Shown here piece by piece: positions 34,643 to 45,342 of a DNA stretch of 64,000 bases. The first letter of the stretch is position 1; each line of letters begins with the position of its first letter. Position numbers and translations under genes: made by a program. The notes under the pieces were generated by a model, which saw nothing but the letters and a program-made list of their open reading frames with translations, ran no database searches and had not been told where the DNA came from. Source of the stretch: Enterovibrio coralii (GTDB taxonomy: Bacteria; Pseudomonadota; Gammaproteobacteria; Enterobacterales; Vibrionaceae); NCBI RefSeq assembly GCF_001559595.1, contig NZ_LNTY01000034.1, positions 620,001 through 684,000 on the forward strand. The letters are read 5' to 3'.

Positions 34643-35464
34643 TTACTTCGCGGTCGCAGCCTTCATGGAAGCCACGAACTCACCGAGCTCTTTGAGCATG
34701 CTGGCTTCATCGCTAACATTTCGCTCAATGATTTTCACCACCGCTGAGCCTGAGATAGCACCCGCTGCTCCTGCAGTAATCGCTTCTTTGACCTGCGCTG
34801 GCTCTGAGATACCAAAGCCAAGCAGTGGACGAGGTGCGTTGAATGCTGCTAGCTGCTCCAAAAGGTGATGGATAGGCTTACCCGCTTTAGTTTCAGCACC
34901 AGTGACACCCGCACGAGATAGCAGGTAAGTGTAACCACCACCCAGTTCAGAAATGGTTTTCAGTGTTTCATCGTTCGCGTTTGGCGGTGCGATGAAAATC
35001 GCGTGAACACCGTGCTTGGTTGCTGCTTCACGAAACTCGGCAGATTCACCTGCAGGTACGTCTGCAATCAACACAGAATCTACGCCAGCTTCGGCGCATT
35101 TGGCATAGAAGTTATCAATACCGTTTGCAAACACCAAGTTGGCGTACATCAGAAGTCCCATCGGGATATCTGGGTAGCGTTGGCGAACGTCTTTCAGAAT
35201 GCTAAAGCAGTTATCTGGCGTGGTACCAGAATCCAACGCGCGGATGGCGGCACCTTGAATGGTTGGGCCATCTGCCAGTGGGTCTGAAAACGGAATGCCA
35301 AGCTCAAGGGCATCGGCACCGCTTTCAACCAGGGTTTCAATTACGCGCAGTGATTGCGCTGGGTTTGGATCGCCGATGGTGACGAAAGGAACGAATGCGC
35401 CTTCACCTTTTGCATCCAATTTTTCAAACATCGCGTCATAGCGGTGAGACAAGGTGGCAGCCAT
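34643..35464 (-). CDS. trpA: Tryptophan synthase alpha subunit
   Basis: A 273-residue TIM barrel that cleaves indole-3-glycerol phosphate to indole for TrpB. The signature [20 protein letters not shown] contains the catalytic Asp. [14 protein letters not shown] and [14 protein letters not shown] are conserved, and the phosphate site is [12 protein letters not shown]. The ATG overlaps the trpB stop (TAATG), giving tight coupling. Length is normal. Confidence 0.98.
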   Translation of the reverse strand: MAATLSHRYDAMFEKLDAKGEGAFVPFVTIGDPNPAQSLRVIETLVESGADALELGIPFSDPLADGPTIQGAAIRALDSGTTPDNCFSILKDVRQRYPDIPMGLLMYANLVFANGIDNFYAKCAEAGVDSVLIADVPAGESAEFREAATKHGVHAIFIAPPNANDETLKTISELGGGYTYLLSRAGVTGAETKAGKPIHHLLEQLAAFNAPRPLLGFGISEPAQVKEAITAGAAGAISGSAVVKIIERNVSDEASMLKELGEFVASMKAATAK

Positions 35465-36654
35465 TACATCACTCCTTTTTCTTTTAAAATGTCGTGCACG
35501 GTGAAGATGTCCTTGTCTCCGCGACCTGACAGGTTAACGACAAGCAGTTGTTCTTTTTCTGGGTTCTCTTTTGCCATTTTGAGGGCATAAGCGAGCGCGT
35601 GAGCAGATTCCAGAGCTGGAATGATGCCTTCATGACGCGCCAACTCTTGGAACGCATCCAGTGCTTCGTCATCGGTAATCGCAACGTATTCAGCGCGTCC
35701 AATAGCATTCAGGTGAGCATGTTGTGGACCGACTGATGGGAAGTCGAGACCTGCAGAAACAGAATATGATTCTTCAACTTGGCCATTCGGGTCTTGCATC
35801 AATGGTGATTTCATACCGAAGAAGATACCGAGCTTGCCATGTTTAAGCGGCGCGCCATGTTGATCCGTGTCTAAGCCTAGACCTGCTGGCTCAACGCCGA
35901 TAAGACCTACGTTGGTTTCTTCGATGAAATCAGCAAACATACCGATAGCGTTCGAACCACCACCTACACAAGCAATCACGTGATCAGGCAGGCGGCCTTC
36001 AATGTTGAGGATCTGCTGCTTGGTTTCTTCGCCAATCATCTTTTGGAATTCACGGACGATGGTTGGGAATGGATGTGGGCCAGCCGCGGTACCTAACAGG
36101 TAGTGTGCATCTTCATAGGTTGCAGACCAGTCACGCAGTGCTTCGTTACAAGCATCTTTGAGTGTTGAAGAACCCGAATGCACAGGGATCACCTCTGCAC
36201 CCATCAGTTTCATGCGGAATACGTTCGGGCTTTGACGTTCAACGTCTTTTGCACCCATATAAACGCGACATTTCAGATCCAACAGCGCACAGGCGAGGGC
36301 GGTTGCTACACCGTGTTGACCAGCACCGGTTTCTGCGATGATTTCTTTCTTACCCATACGCTTAGCGAGCAGAGCTTGACCCAGTACCTGGTTGGTTTTG
36401 TGTGCGCCGCCATGCAGCAAGTCTTCACGCTTCAGGTACAGCTTGGTCTTCGTGCCCTTGGTAAGGTTACGACACAGGGTCAACGCGGTTGGGCGCCCTG
36501 CGTACTCTTCAAGCAGTGAAATGAATTCTTGTTGGAATTCGGGATCGCTCTGCGCGTCGATAAACGCTTGCTCTAACTGGTCCAGCGCTGGGACCAGAAT
36601 TTGTGGCACGTACTGGCCACCGAATTCGCCAAAGTAGGCATTCAACTTAGTCAT
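35464..36654 (-). CDS. trpB: Tryptophan synthase beta subunit
   Basis: A 396-residue PLP enzyme that joins indole and serine. The PLP lysine is in the conserved [38 protein letters not shown] and the GSG-type cofactor loop also fit. It is separated by eight bases from trpCF and overlaps trpA, consistent with one operon. Confidence 0.98.
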   Translation of the reverse strand: MTKLNAYFGEFGGQYVPQILVPALDQLEQAFIDAQSDPEFQQEFISLLEEYAGRPTALTLCRNLTKGTKTKLYLKREDLLHGGAHKTNQVLGQALLAKRMGKKEIIAETGAGQHGVATALACALLDLKCRVYMGAKDVERQSPNVFRMKLMGAEVIPVHSGSSTLKDACNEALRDWSATYEDAHYLLGTAAGPHPFPTIVREFQKMIGEETKQQILNIEGRLPDHVIACVGGGSNAIGMFADFIEETNVGLIGVEPAGLGLDTDQHGAPLKHGKLGIFFGMKSPLMQDPNGQVEESYSVSAGLDFPSVGPQHAHLNAIGRAEYVAITDDEALDAFQELARHEGIIPALESAHALAYALKMAKENPEKEQLLVVNLSGRGDKDIFTVHDILKEKGVM

Positions 36655-36662
36655 AACAGTCC

Positions 36663-38030
36663 TTAGTAATCTCTCAGTGCTGAAAACGCAGCGTCCAATT
36701 TTTCTCTGTCTTTGAGACCCGGCATGTCTTCAACACCCGAGTTAAAATCCAATCCGATACAGCCAAGCTCTGCAGCTTCTTTGGCGTTGTCACTGTTTAG
36801 TCCGCCCGCGATCATCAACGTGTCTTTGCGATCATCTGGGATCAGTGACCAATCAAACGAGGTGCCTGTTCCGCCGCTTTGATTGCCAACACGGCTGTCT
36901 AGTAGGTTACGGTCAACATTGTCCAGCAGCTCTGGACATGTTTCATTCACACCGTGTGCTTTCCAAACTTGGGTGTCTGCTGGCAGTTTGGTGCGAAGGC
37001 TATCGATATAATCCGCTGATTCTTCGCCGTGCAGTTGCACCGCATGAAGGTTCAATGCATTTGCGGTGTGAGCAACGTGCTCGATATCGTGGTTTTGGAA
37101 CACACCGACGTATTGTAGCGGTGCGCCTTCCATCACTTTTCGGGCTGCTTCAATATCTACGTATCGCGGTGACTTTTCGACGAAAATCAGGCCGCCATAG
37201 TTGGCATAGGCGTCGTAAGCCGCTTTCGCATCTTGGGCGCGGGTCAGGCCGCAGACCTTGTTGTCTCCGTAAAGCACGCGGCGAACAGCTTGTTCTACAT
37301 CGGTTTCCGCCATCAACGAGCTGCCGATAAGGAAGCCGTTAGCAAAAGGTGCCAGTTCACGAATTTGCTGGTGGGTATAAATCCCAGACTCAGAAATCAC
37401 GATACGGTCTTCAGGTAGTTGAGGTGCCAGTTCTTTGGTGCGATTAAGGTCGATGCTCAGATCACGAAGGTTGCGGTTGTTAATTCCCACGACTTTGGCA
37501 TCCAGCGCGATAGCGCGAGCCAGTTCTTCTTCGTTACTCACTTCCGTCAGCACACCGAGATTCAGGGTGTGTGCAACCTCTGCCAGTTCACAGTATTCAT
37601 CGTCGTTTAATACAGAAAGCATCAGCAAGATGGCATCTGCTTGATGGAAACGTGCTAAGTAAACCTGATAGGTGTCGACCATGAAGTCTTTGCAAAGCAC
37701 GGGACACGGCACTTGGCTGCGCACGACAGGAAGGAAATCAAAGTTGCCTTGGAAATACTTCTCGTCAGTCAGAACAGAAATGGCTGCTGCGTGTTTGCCA
37801 TAAACGCCTGCGATGTAATTCAAATCGAAATCATCGCGGATTAAGCCTTTCGATGGGGACGCCTTTTTACACTCAAGAATAAACTTGGCCGGTTTTCCCG
37901 ACAGTGCTTGATAAAAGCTGCGGTCACTAGGCTGTACATCATTAATAAAGCTGTCGAGAGGCTGCGCTGCTTTGCGCGCTTTGACCCACTCTTTTTTATC
38001 CGCAACGATTTTTGCGAGTACCGTTTCCAT
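36663..38030 (-). CDS. trpCF: Bifunctional indole-3-glycerol-phosphate synthase / PRA isomerase
   Basis: A 455-residue two-domain fusion. The TrpC half (residues about 1-255) has [20 protein letters not shown] and [13 protein letters not shown]. The TrpF half has [20 protein letters not shown] and [14 protein letters not shown], ending with LDFNSGVED. It carries out two consecutive steps of tryptophan synthesis, and the fused form is usual in gammaproteobacteria. The ATG at 38030 overlaps the trpD stop by one base once trpD is read in the corrected frame. Confidence 0.98.
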   Translation of the reverse strand: METVLAKIVADKKEWVKARKAAQPLDSFINDVQPSDRSFYQALSGKPAKFILECKKASPSKGLIRDDFDLNYIAGVYGKHAAAISVLTDEKYFQGNFDFLPVVRSQVPCPVLCKDFMVDTYQVYLARFHQADAILLMLSVLNDDEYCELAEVAHTLNLGVLTEVSNEEELARAIALDAKVVGINNRNLRDLSIDLNRTKELAPQLPEDRIVISESGIYTHQQIRELAPFANGFLIGSSLMAETDVEQAVRRVLYGDNKVCGLTRAQDAKAAYDAYANYGGLIFVEKSPRYVDIEAARKVMEGAPLQYVGVFQNHDIEHVAHTANALNLHAVQLHGEESADYIDSLRTKLPADTQVWKAHGVNETCPELLDNVDRNLLDSRVGNQSGGTGTSFDWSLIPDDRKDTLMIAGGLNSDNAKEAAELGCIGLDFNSGVEDMPGLKDREKLDAAFSALRDY

Positions 38031-39030
38031 TAGTTGCTCCGTGATGCAAGTTGCTGAACAAGTTCGAACGGTTTACCACTATTCATAACTTCCAGCGCTT
38101 TTTGCGTATTAGCTTTGAGATCTTCTTGACCAAACAGGCGCAGCAGCAGTGCAACGTTCACTGCGACTGCTGCGTGTTGTGCATCAGTGCCTTTGCCTTG
38201 CAGAATTTTGCTGATGATGCTTTGTTCTCTTCTGGCTCGCCACCTTTGATGGCTTCCAGTGGGTAGGTTTCAACGCCAAAGTCTGCAGGTGTTAAGGTGT
38301 ATTCGGTGATTTGACCGTCTTTGATTTCTGCCACTGTGGTTTCGCCATGAATCGCGACTTCATCCAATCCACTGCCGTGAACCACTGCGGCGCGCTTAAG
38401 GCCAAGGTTGAGCATTGTTTCTGCGATAGGGCGAACCAGTGATTGGTCGTAAACGCCCATCAGTTCGAGAGTTGGTTTGGCTGGGTTAATCAATGGGCCC
38501 AACAAGTTGAAGATGGTGCGTGTTTTCATGGTCTGGCGAACTGGCATCGCGTGACGCACGCCGCTGTGATATTGCGGTGCAAACAAGAAACATACGCCGA
38601 GGTCATCCAATGCGCTGCGTGCGGTTTCTGGGCTCATCGCTAAATCGATACCGAAAGCCGCCAAAAGATCGGAAGACCCTGACTTGCTCGATACGCCGCG
38701 GTTGCCGTGTTTGGCCACTTTTACGCCACACGCAGCAGCAACAAACGCTGCTGTTGTTGAGATGTTGATGGTGTTTGCACCGTCACCACCTGTGCCAACG
38801 ATGTCGGCAAAGTCATAGTCTGGTGATGGGAATGGGTTGGCATTCTCCGTCAACGCAGAGGCCGCACCCGCAATCTCTTCTGGCGATTCGCCTTTGATTT
38901 TCAGTGCTGTTAGCGCAGAAGCGAGCAGGATAGGGTCCAGTTCGCCTTTAATAATGGTGTCAAACAGCTGTTGGCTTTCGTCCTGAGTCAGAGTCGTCTG
39001 GTCGTAGAGTTTGTTGATTATTGCTTCCAT
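38030..39030 (-). CDS. trpD: Anthranilate phosphoribosyltransferase (one-base frameshift)
   Basis: The family motif [20 protein letters not shown] binds phosphoribosyl pyrophosphate, followed by [17 protein letters not shown] and [15 protein letters not shown]. The frame is lost at EENK near 38221-38223. Adding one A to the run gives [20 protein letters not shown] and an ordinary C-terminus, 333 residues in total, whose stop overlaps the trpCF start (TAATG). AGGAGAG precedes the start. The break is likely a sequencing deletion. Confidence 0.93.
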
Positions 39031-39058
39031 AAGTTCTCTCCTAATTCCCTAATGTCCA

Positions 39059-39657
39059 TCAGCGTGTTTGCGTGGCCCAACTGATTGTGTGAGTGAGCAG
39101 GTCTGCTCCTTTTGTTGTTAGTATTGATTCTGGGTGGAACTGAAAACCGACCACACGATCGGCGTCGTTTACTACTGCCATCACCAGACCATCGACGTCG
39201 GCAATCACATCCAGTGATTCCGGCACTTTGGTGGCGACCAAAGAATGGTAACGCGCAATGGTCAGTGGGCTTTCGATGTTGCCAAAAACAGGGTGTTGGT
39301 TGTGCGTCATCAATGACGCTTTGCCGTGTACGATTTCACCCGCGCCGGATACCTCACCGCCATACGCTTCGGTAATGGCTTGTTGACCTAGGCAAATACC
39401 AATCATAGCACTTTGCCTTTGAGTGTTTGAATCAGCCCAGGCATACAGCCCGCTTCAGACGGAGCGCCAGGGCCGGGTGACAATACAACAACTGGGTTTT
39501 CAAGCTCATCGACCGCGTGGGCAATCTGCTCTGCGGACAGGCTGTTGCGATAAATAGTGACCGGGTAACCGAGCGAGCGGAACTGATCAACCAAGTTGTA
39601 AGTGAAGGAGTCAAAGTTATCGACCAGCACAATATGTGCATTCATTGCGTTGCTCAT
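39059..39657 (-). CDS. trpG: Anthranilate synthase glutamine amidotransferase subunit (one-base frameshift)
   Basis: A class I glutamine amidotransferase: [34 protein letters not shown], the nucleophile Cys in [15 protein letters not shown], and the His-Glu pair in [10 protein letters not shown]. It feeds ammonia to TrpE. The frame breaks at KGKV near 39408, and one added C gives KVPMIGICLG, 199 residues in all. The ATG at 39657 overlaps the trpE stop (ATGA). It is a separate gene, not fused to trpD as in E. coli. Confidence 0.93.
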
Positions 39658-41236
39658 GCTTGTGCCTCCGTGTGTGCGGCTTTGATAGCCGTGATAACCG
39701 CTTGGGCTTTACCACGCGTTTCATCAGCTTCCGCTTGTGGAATGGAATCAAAGACTACGCCAGCACCGGCCTGAACCTGAGCAACACCATCTTCTACATA
39801 CGCAGAACGGATCACGATACAGGTGTCCATATCACCGTGTCCGGTGAGGTAACCCACGGCACCGCCATAGCTTCCGCGACGGCCTTGCTCGAATTGACGA
39901 ATGAGCTGCATCGCACGGATTTTCGGTGCGCCCGTCAGGGTGCCCATGTTCATGCATGCTTGATACGCGTGCAGTGCATCCAAATCACCACGAAGCTGAC
40001 CGACAACACGAGACACAAGGTGCATTACGTGGCTGTAGCGGTCGACTTGAAGCAAGTCGCGACATAACGTGTGCCGGGTTCGCTAATACGTGCCACATCG
40101 TTTCGCGCCAAGTCTACCAACATCATGTGCTCGGCTTTTTCTTTAGTATCGTTGCGCAGTTCCAGCTCAATACGACCGTCCAAATCTAAGTTGATGGAGC
40201 CGTCCGCATTCTTGCCACGAGGGCGAGTACCGGCAATCGGGTAGATTTCAACTTGGTTGGTATCTTTACCGTACTTCAACGCACTTTCCGGCGACGCGCC
40301 AAACAAGGTGAAGTCGGTATCTTGCATGTAGAACATGTAAGGACTTGGGTTACCTTGTTTGAGCTTGAGATACGCGTTAAGCGGTGATGGACAAGGCAAG
40401 GTGAATTTGCGGCTTGGTACCACTTGGAACACGTCGCCTTTAACGACGTAACCTTTTAGCTCGTTAACCGCAGCACAGAAATCTTCATCGCTGACTGAAA
40501 CATTCATGTCGCAGCTTGCCAGCTTTTCAGCCTCTGGCATTTGCGTTGGGTGAATGCAGCTTTCTTTGATCGCTTGTAAGCGACGGCTTAAATCAAAATA
40601 GGTTTCAGTGGTAGCTGTGCCGCCAAACTGCGTGCCTTGAAGCTTCGCTTTGCGACGCTGGTGGTCGATGATCAGCAGCGTTTCAGCCACGTAAAACAGA
40701 TAGTCAGGACAACGGTTGCCTTGTTCCACCTCTGGCAGTGGCTCAAACTGCGCCACCAAGTCATAGGCAAAAAGGCCACCAATCATCAATGCTTCGTCTG
40801 GCAAACCATCTAGCTTAAAGGCTTGTTGTACGAGGCGCAGAGCGTCGAATGGGGAAGGTTGGCGAAGACGTGCATCTTCATCCAAGGTGCGGTTTTCTTG
40901 CTCAAAATGCAAAGTAAGAAGGTCAGCTTCTCGCTTTTGCTCCACTGCCAAGCCTTGGGCTTTGATAGCAGCTCCAACAGCGTCAAGGACGTTGGCCCCG
41001 TTTTTTGTTTTCGCTTCTAGCTCAACGGTTCTGCCGCGACAAACAATGCGCATCGCAGCGTCGATAAGCATGAGGCTTTTGAGGTCTTGCTTGGAATCAA
41101 TTTCGGCAGATTCAAGCAGTAAGCTGTGTGGACGGTCTTTACAGACCGCCGCGTACAATTCGGTTGGTGCTGCGACGTATGGCACATCCAAGCTCAATAC
41201 GTCGAGTTCGCCTTGTTTTAAAGCGTGGTTTTTCAC
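39654..41236 (-). CDS. trpE: Anthranilate synthase component I (one-base frameshift)
   Basis: A 527-residue chorismate-using enzyme once repaired. The LLLES motif near the N-terminus is the usual tryptophan feedback site. The catalytic part shows [45 protein letters not shown] and YGGAVGYL. The frame shifts at TRYVA near 40058; one added G continues as [16 protein letters not shown]. It overlaps the DAHP synthase stop and start (ATGA) upstream and trpG downstream, so the three are translated as a unit. Confidence 0.93.
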
Positions 41237-42246
41237 AGCGTTCTCCCTGCTGCTTCTACAAATGGTTTCAGTTCCTGCATCAATTGCGCAAACATCGAGC
41301 CCGTCAGTGCTTGATGACCATCTGACAGTGCTTCCGCTGGGTTGAGGTGGCTTTCTACGATAATGCCGTCTGCGCCAACTGCTGCAGCGGCGCGTGACAG
41401 CGGGATAACCAGCTCTCGAACACCCGTGCCGTGGCTTGGATCGACAACAACAGGCAAGTGGCTGCGTTGTTTGATGTAGGCGACGGCATTGAGGTCGAGT
41501 GTATTGCGGGTAGCGGTTTCGTAAGTACGGATGCCGCGTTCACACAAAATGATGTTCGGGTTGCCAGCGTCATAGATATATTCTGCGGCCAGCAACAATT
41601 CCTCGATAGTGGCGGAAAGTCCACGTTTTAACAAGACCGGTTTACCTGTTTCACCTACCGCTTTTAACAATCCGTAGTTTTGCATATTACGCGCGCCAAT
41701 TTGTAGGCAGTCGATGTATTCACAAAGTGAATCTACTTGGCTGACTTCCATGACTTCTGACACGGTTGGTATGCCCGTCGCTTCGCTGGCTTTTTTCAGC
41801 AGTTTCAGGCCTTCAACGCCCATGCCCTGAAAATCGTAAGGGCTGGTGCGTGGTTTGTATGCGCCGCCGCGAAGGGCAACGGCACCGTGGCCTTTAACAA
41901 CATCAGCCACAGACATTAACTGCTGTTCTGATTCGACAGAGCAAGGACCAGCGATAACGGCGAATTTGTCGCCACCCACCGCCACATTTCCAATGCGGAC
42001 AACGCTGTCGTGAGCTTGTACATCGCGAGACACCATTTTGTATTTGGTGAGGATAGGTTTGACTTCTTCAACGATAGGGTCGCTGTCCAAATGCAGTTTT
42101 TGCAAAACGCGTTCATCACCCAGTGCACCAAGAACGATGCGCTCAACGCCTGGCATGAAAAGCGGTTTCAGACCAGCGGCCTCTATTTTTGAGAGGATGG
42201 CCTTCGCTTGTGCTTCTGTCGCTTCTCGCTTTAGTACAATTATCAT
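41233..42246 (-). CDS. DAHP synthase, type I-beta with N-terminal ferredoxin-like domain
   Basis: A 337-residue 3-deoxy-7-phosphoheptulonate synthase of the AroA-beta/KDO8P-synthase-like class. The first ~70 residues ([20 protein letters not shown]) form the ACT/ferredoxin-like regulatory domain known from Thermotoga. The barrel has [41 protein letters not shown] and [10 protein letters not shown]. It makes the first committed compound of aromatic synthesis. It is not the AroF/G/H type of enterobacteria. As first structural gene of the trp operon, overlapping trpE (ATGA), it is under tryptophan control. AAGGA lies eight bases before the start. Confidence 0.92.
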   Translation of the reverse strand: MIIVLKREATEAQAKAILSKIEAAGLKPLFMPGVERIVLGALGDERVLQKLHLDSDPIVEEVKPILTKYKMVSRDVQAHDSVVRIGNVAVGGDKFAVIAGPCSVESEQQLMSVADVVKGHGAVALRGGAYKPRTSPYDFQGMGVEGLKLLKKASEATGIPTVSEVMEVSQVDSLCEYIDCLQIGARNMQNYGLLKAVGETGKPVLLKRGLSATIEELLLAAEYIYDAGNPNIILCERGIRTYETATRNTLDLNAVAYIKQRSHLPVVVDPSHGTGVRELVIPLSRAAAAVGADGIIVESHLNPAEALSDGHQALTGSMFAQLMQELKPFVEAAGRTL

Positions 42247-42315
42247 TGTCAGAATCCTTCTTACTTTCCGTCTAGTTAGTATTTTTCATCGAGGTGACGG
42301 TCAAAAATGAGATAC

Positions 42316-42340
42316 AAAAAAACCCGCGTTATGCGGGCTT
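42316..42340 (-). terminator. trp attenuator terminator hairpin
   Basis: On the minus strand: GCCCGC-ATAAC-GCGGG then seven T. It lies between trpL and the DAHP synthase gene. The GCGGGC just after the leader stop (42375-42380 region) is complementary to GCCCGC of this hairpin and can form the alternative antiterminator. Confidence 0.82.
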
Positions 42341-42380
42341 GGTGACGTCTTTCTTTCGCAATAACTCATCACACCGCCCG

Positions 42381-42443
42381 CTATAGGGAGTGCCACCACC
42401 ATACAATCAGTGCTGTTTGTTGAATGAGGTTATGCTGTACCAT
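42381..42443 (-). CDS. trpL: trp leader peptide with three consecutive Trp codons
   Basis: A 20-codon frame from ATG 42443 to TAG 42381, ending in ...IVWWWHSL. The three adjacent TGG codons near the stop, followed by the alternative hairpins, are the hallmark of ribosome-mediated attenuation. An in-frame ATG five codons upstream is an alternative start. No strong ribosome site is visible for either. The peptide has no role beyond sensing charged tRNA-Trp. Confidence 0.85.
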   Translation of the reverse strand: MVQHNLIQQTALIVWWWHSL

Positions 42444-42476
42444 GAAGACGCAATCCATTTGTGTTCGTAATCATGT

Positions 42477-42508
42477 ACTAGTTAACTAGTGTGTGAGGGT
42501 AAAGTCAA
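42477..42508 (-). promoter_or_regulatory. trp promoter and TrpR operator
   Basis: Minus-strand -35 TTGACT (42508-42503), 17-base spacer, -10 TTAACT (42485-42480). The perfect 14-base palindrome ACTAGTTAACTAGT (42477-42490) covers the -10 box and matches the core of the E. coli trp operator. Tryptophan-loaded TrpR would block this promoter. Confidence 0.9.
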
Positions 42509-42529
42509 GCAACAAATTGAAGAAAATAA

Positions 42530-43405
42530 ATGCTATTTGATTTACATAGCCACACAACAGCGTCTGATGGGCGTTTCAGCCCAGAGGATTTGGTAAAACG
42601 TGCTGCTGAGTTTCGCGTTGATGTCCTTGCGATCACCGACCACGATTCAGTAGGAGGGTTGGAGGCTGCAAAGCAAGCTGTTTCTGAACACAACCTTCCT
42701 TTGCATATTATTAATGGCATTGAAATTTCAACGGTTTGGGAAAACAAAGACATCCACATTGTTGGGTTGAACATCGATCCAACAAACGAAGATTTGCTTT
42801 CTCTGATTCAGGAACAAGGTCAGCGACGTGATGTTCGCGCAGAAATGATCGCAGACCGACTGGAAAAACAACGTATGCCCGGTGCCTTAGAAGGTGCGAA
42901 AGCCCTCGCGGGTGATGTGCCACTGACGCGCGCCCATTTTGCACGCTGGATGGTGGAGCAGGGGCATGTAAAGAACATGCAGGCCGTATTTAAGAAGTAT
43001 CTTACTCGCGGAAACCCAGGGTATGTGCCACCAAATTGGTGCACGATTCAAGAAGCAGTAGATACGATTCACAAAGCGGGCGGACAAGCGGTGCTTGCTC
43101 ACCCAGGTAGATATAAACTAACAGCCAAGTGGCTGAAAAGATTACTACAAACCTTCGTAGATGCAGGCGGTGATGGCATGGAGGTGGCGCAACCTCAACA
43201 GTCACCCAATGAACGTCGTCTACTTGCAGACTATGCTATTCAGTTTGGACTCGCGGGATCCCAAGGTTCAGATTTCCATTATCCATCTCCCTGGCTAGAA
43301 CTGGGACGTAATTTATACTTGCCGAAAGGCTGCTCGGAAATCTGGGAAAAATGGTCAATACCTGAACTCAGCCGTGAGACCAAGCCACACGAGGAGGAAG
43401 TGTGA
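42530..43405 (+). CDS. rnm: PHP-domain 5'-3' exoribonuclease RNase AM
   Basis: A 291-residue PHP-family protein (E. coli YciV/TrpH, RNase AM). Metal ligands are in [36 protein letters not shown] and [10 protein letters not shown]. The enzyme removes short 5' ends from RNA, including 23S rRNA maturation, and acts on 3',5'-bisphosphonucleotides. It is divergent from trp, and its promoter must overlap the TrpR operator region. It overlaps yciO by GTGA. Confidence 0.93.
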   Translation: MLFDLHSHTTASDGRFSPEDLVKRAAEFRVDVLAITDHDSVGGLEAAKQAVSEHNLPLHIINGIEISTVWENKDIHIVGLNIDPTNEDLLSLIQEQGQRRDVRAEMIADRLEKQRMPGALEGAKALAGDVPLTRAHFARWMVEQGHVKNMQAVFKKYLTRGNPGYVPPNWCTIQEAVDTIHKAGGQAVLAHPGRYKLTAKWLKRLLQTFVDAGGDGMEVAQPQQSPNERRLLADYAIQFGLAGSQGSDFHYPSPWLELGRNLYLPKGCSEIWEKWSIPELSRETKPHEEEV

Positions 43406-44022
43406 GCCAATTTTTTTATGTACATCCAGAAAACCCACAAGCGCGTCTGATCAATCAAGCGGTCGCGATAGTGCGTAACGGTGGTGTGATTGTTTATCCG
43501 ACCGATTCGGGTTATGCGCTTGGTTGCCAGCTAGAAAACAAACAAGCACTAGAGCGCATTTGTCGTATTCGTCGATTGGACGACAAACACAATTTTACAC
43601 TGTTGTGTCGCGACCTTTCGGAACTGTCGCTGTATGCCCGTGTTGATAATACGGCTTACCGCTTGATCCGCAACAACACGCCGGGACCATACACTTTCAT
43701 CCTTCGAGGAACGAAAGAGGTACCGCGTCGCCTACTAAATCCAAAACGTAAGACCATTGGTATTCGTGTGCCGGACAATAAGATCGCATTGGATCTGTTG
43801 GAAGCAATGGGTGAGCCAATGATGTCGACATCGTTGATCTTGCCGGGTAACGACTACACCGAATCGGATCCAGAGGCGATCCGCGACCAGCTAGAACATG
43901 CGGTTGATTGTATCTTGAATGGTGGTTATCTGGGTGAGCAGCCGACAACGGTTGTCGATATGAGCGATGATGAACCTGTGATTCTCCGTCGTGGTACAGG
44001 CGATCCTGCCCCGTTCGAATAA
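43402..44022 (+). CDS. yciO: YciO, Sua5/YciO/YrdC-family protein
   Basis: A 206-residue protein with the YrdC-like fold ([60 protein letters not shown]). YrdC/Sua5 relatives make threonylcarbamoyl-AMP for tRNA; the activity of YciO itself is weaker or different. The GTG start at 43402 follows GAGGAGGAA and overlaps the rnm stop, so translation is coupled. Confidence 0.92.
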   Translation: MSQFFYVHPENPQARLINQAVAIVRNGGVIVYPTDSGYALGCQLENKQALERICRIRRLDDKHNFTLLCRDLSELSLYARVDNTAYRLIRNNTPGPYTFILRGTKEVPRRLLNPKRKTIGIRVPDNKIALDLLEAMGEPMMSTSLILPGNDYTESDPEAIRDQLEHAVDCILNGGYLGEQPTTVVDMSDDEPVILRRGTGDPAPFE

Positions 44023-44040
44023 GCTTTCTTTGAATGTATA

Positions 44041-44095
44041 AAATTAAACTTTGCGTTTAACACTGATTTGTCAGGGTAAATGCAAAGTTTAATTT
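44041..44095. repeat. Long inverted repeat between yciO and rluB
   Basis: AAATTAAACTTTGC (44041-44054) and GCAAAGTTTAATTT (44082-44095) are exact complements. The match extends inward through GTTTA / TAAAT with one G-T pair, giving a 19-pair stem around a loop containing CTGA...TCAG. No clear T-run follows. It may be a terminator variant for rnm-yciO or an RNA processing site. Smaller dyads occupy the rest of the 228-base gap. Confidence 0.7.
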
Positions 44096-44250
44096 CCATT
44101 TCTGTTTCGTGTTAGAAAAACGAAATCGCTTGGTGAACGGCTTTGCTAACTGGCATAATACGCCGTTGCCTCAGATTCGCTGATGTTACGAATCTTGAGC
44201 GTATTTTTCCGACATCGACGCCTGTGAAGGCGACAGTAAGGTATCAGTAA

Positions 44251-45276
44251 ATGAGCGAAAAATTACAGAAGGTGCTAGCCCGTGCAGGTCTTGGTTCACG
44301 TCGTGAAATCGAGAGCATGATTCAGGCTGGTCGAGTCAGCATTAACGGTGCTGTAGCAAAGTTGGGCGATCGTCTTGAAGACCTTACCGCTCACGTGCGT
44401 GTTGATGGTCACAGCGTGCAGATTTCTGCATCTTCTGAGCAAGTATGTCGTGTTCTGGCTTACAACAAACCAGAAGGTGAACTGTGTACGCGTAGCGACC
44501 CAGAAGGTCGTCGTACTGTATTCGATCGTTTGCCGCGTCTAAATGGTGCGCGCTGGGTGGCCGTTGGTCGTCTGGATGCAAACACCTCTGGTATGCTGCT
44601 TTTCACCACTGATGGTGAATTGGCAAACCGACTGATGCACCCAAGCCGTCAAGTTCAACGTGAATACATGGTTCGTGTATTTGGTGAAGTGAACGAGCAG
44701 ATGGTTCGCAACCTGGTTCGCGGTGTTGAGCTGGAAGATGGTGAAGCACGTTTTGAAGACGTGGTTTACGCTGGTGGTGAAGGTTCAAACCACACGTTCT
44801 ACGTTGTGATCACCGAAGGTCGTAACCGCGAAGTTCGTCGTCTGTGGGAAACCCAAGGCGTAACGGTTAGCCGTCTGAAGCGTGTTCGTTACGGCGACAT
44901 CTACCTGAACAAAGACCTGCCTCGTGGCGGTTGGATGGAACTGGGTCTGGAAGAAGTTAACTACCTGCGTGAAATGGTAGATCTTCGTGCAGAGAAAGAG
45001 ACCTTCTTGGAAACTGAAACCAGAAAGCCTAAATCTCGTGCTCAGAAAATCCGTCGTGCAGTGCGTCGTCACGAAGAACGTGTTGAGTCTGGCGAAAGCC
45101 GCAAGCCTCGCAACACACGTCGTGGTGGTCAGCCAGGCAAGCCAGCTGCTGGTCAGGGTAAACCTGCTCAAGGCAAGCGCGTAGGCGGTGGTGGTCGTCC
45201 AGGCAAACCAGCAGGTAAGTCTTCAGGCCAGTCTTCTTCTCGTCAGAAGCAACATACCGGTCGCAAGCCTCGCTAA
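44251..45276 (+). CDS. rluB: 23S rRNA pseudouridine(2605) synthase RluB
   Basis: 341 residues. The N-terminal S4 RNA-binding domain is [20 protein letters not shown]...GRVSINGAV. The RsuA/RluB catalytic part has [20 protein letters not shown] with the nucleophilic Asp, and [18 protein letters not shown] long low-complexity Arg/Lys/Gly/Gln tail covers the last ~90 residues, as in vibrio RluB, and probably adds RNA affinity. The start follows CAGTAAGGTATCAGTAA. A terminator follows. Confidence 0.94.
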   Translation: MSEKLQKVLARAGLGSRREIESMIQAGRVSINGAVAKLGDRLEDLTAHVRVDGHSVQISASSEQVCRVLAYNKPEGELCTRSDPEGRRTVFDRLPRLNGARWVAVGRLDANTSGMLLFTTDGELANRLMHPSRQVQREYMVRVFGEVNEQMVRNLVRGVELEDGEARFEDVVYAGGEGSNHTFYVVITEGRNREVRRLWETQGVTVSRLKRVRYGDIYLNKDLPRGGWMELGLEEVNYLREMVDLRAEKETFLETETRKPKSRAQKIRRAVRRHEERVESGESRKPRNTRRGGQPGKPAAGQGKPAQGKRVGGGGRPGKPAGKSSGQSSSRQKQHTGRKPR

Positions 45277-45297
45277 TCCGTTAGGGTTATGAAATAC

Positions 45298-45326
45298 AAA
45301 AAAGCCAGCAGAAATGCTGGCTTTTG
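45298..45326. terminator. Bidirectional terminator between rluB and yciK
   Basis: AAAAGCCAGCA-GAAA-TGCTGGCTTTT; serves the convergent genes. Confidence 0.8.
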
Positions 45327-45342
45327 TCGTTTTTAGGCGGTG

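Noticed and set aside
38030-41236. Broken trpD, trpG and trpE as pseudogenes
   Set aside because: Each break is one missing base that restores a normal product; trpB, trpA and trpCF are intact and regulation is preserved, so decay is unlikely.
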